Source: Deltaproteobacteria bacterium (GTDB lineage Bacteria > Desulfobacterota > JAFDIG01). Taken from it: a stretch of DNA of 5,546 nt. The notes beneath the pieces were generated by a model. That model had not been told where the DNA came from. It ran no database searches and worked only from the letters and a program-made list of their open reading frames with translations. This document shows positions 5,411 to 5,546 of this stretch, piece after piece (position 1 is the stretch's first letter; the number at the start of each line of letters is the position of its first letter). The position numbers were made by a program, and so were the translations under genes. The DNA lies in NCBI GenBank assembly GCA_019308145.1, contig JAFDIG010000165.1, positions 1-5,546 on the forward strand, written 5' to 3'.

Positions 5411-5546
5411 GGCAGGGCTTTATTATTCTGAGGGTAGATACGACAAAGCTGAACCACTTTACAAAAAAGCTTTATTAATAAGAGAAAAGGCTCTTGGAGC
5501 AGATCATCCTGCTGTGGCAACAGTGCTTAACAATTTAGCAGGGCTT
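5301..5546 (+). CDS. TPR-repeat protein, continuation in shifted frame (partial at right edge)
   Basis: An open frame of 82 codons runs to the window end without a stop. Beginning at ATG 5301 it reads MQGRLSEAESFYKQALKIRK and continues with two kinesin-light-chain-type TPR units of 42 residues. Each has the pattern alpha-helix A (AQSLNNLAGLYYSEGR), helix B (YDKAEPLYKKALLIREK) and a GxxHP-like linker (GENHTDV, GADHPAV). It continues without a gap the TPR that is cut off in the 5018-5320 frame, so the two pieces are one ancestral gene. The frame is open upstream only to 5280, where it meets TAA 5277-5279, so a crossing must lie between 5280 and 5320. A separate start at ATG 5301 is unlikely, as it falls in the middle of a TPR helix hairpin with no Shine-Dalgarno. 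The number of further repeats is unknown. Confidence 0.75.
   Translation, partial: MQGRLSEAESFYKQALKIRKKCFGENHTDVAQSLNNLAGLYYSEGRYDKAEPLYKKALLIREKALGADHPAVATVLNNLAGL

Overview
This is an AT-rich chromosomal window (GC roughly one third, judged by eye) from a bacterium. It holds two tRNA genes with encoded CCA ends and complete housekeeping genes (xerD, tsaD) arranged head to tail on the + strand. A PilT-type motor ATPase and a Sec-exported TPR protein point to a Gram-negative, possibly surface-motile, organism. The low GC and dense gene packing would fit several deltaproteobacteria-like or Nitrospirae-like lineages, but the sequence alone does not fix the phylum.

Layout: 7-164 holds tRNA-Gly(GCC) and tRNA-Cys(GCA), followed by a strong intrinsic terminator (172-205). 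A promoter and a very good Shine-Dalgarno then precede a small YfcE-type metallophosphoesterase (298-774). A 204-base AT-rich spacer (775-978) carries a possible promoter and two perfect inverted repeats just ahead of xerD. From 979 to the right edge lies one tightly packed run, probably one transcript: xerD (979-1866), tsaD (1869-2930), a GNAT acetyltransferase (2933-3463), a MshEN-PilT fusion ATPase (3475-5058), and a TPR protein with a signal peptide (5018 onward). The TPR protein is interrupted by a frame change near 5300 and runs off the window.

Functional logic: XerD resolves chromosome dimers and TsaD makes the t6A37 modification of ANN-decoding tRNAs. Neither tRNA in this window reads ANN codons, so they are not TsaD substrates. 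The GNAT protein has no identifiable substrate. The fusion ATPase joins a c-di-GMP-binding type of N-terminal domain, normally seen on GspE/PilB/MshE assembly ATPases, to a PilT-like retraction-type motor domain. The exported TPR protein just downstream may belong to the same envelope function, but only proximity supports that.

No clearly new multi-gene system is visible. The points most worth a second look are the MshEN-PilT fusion with partly eroded ligand motifs, the broken TPR gene (repeat spacing of 124 instead of 126 bases, and a Shine-Dalgarno that points to an ATA codon), and the structured xerD leader.
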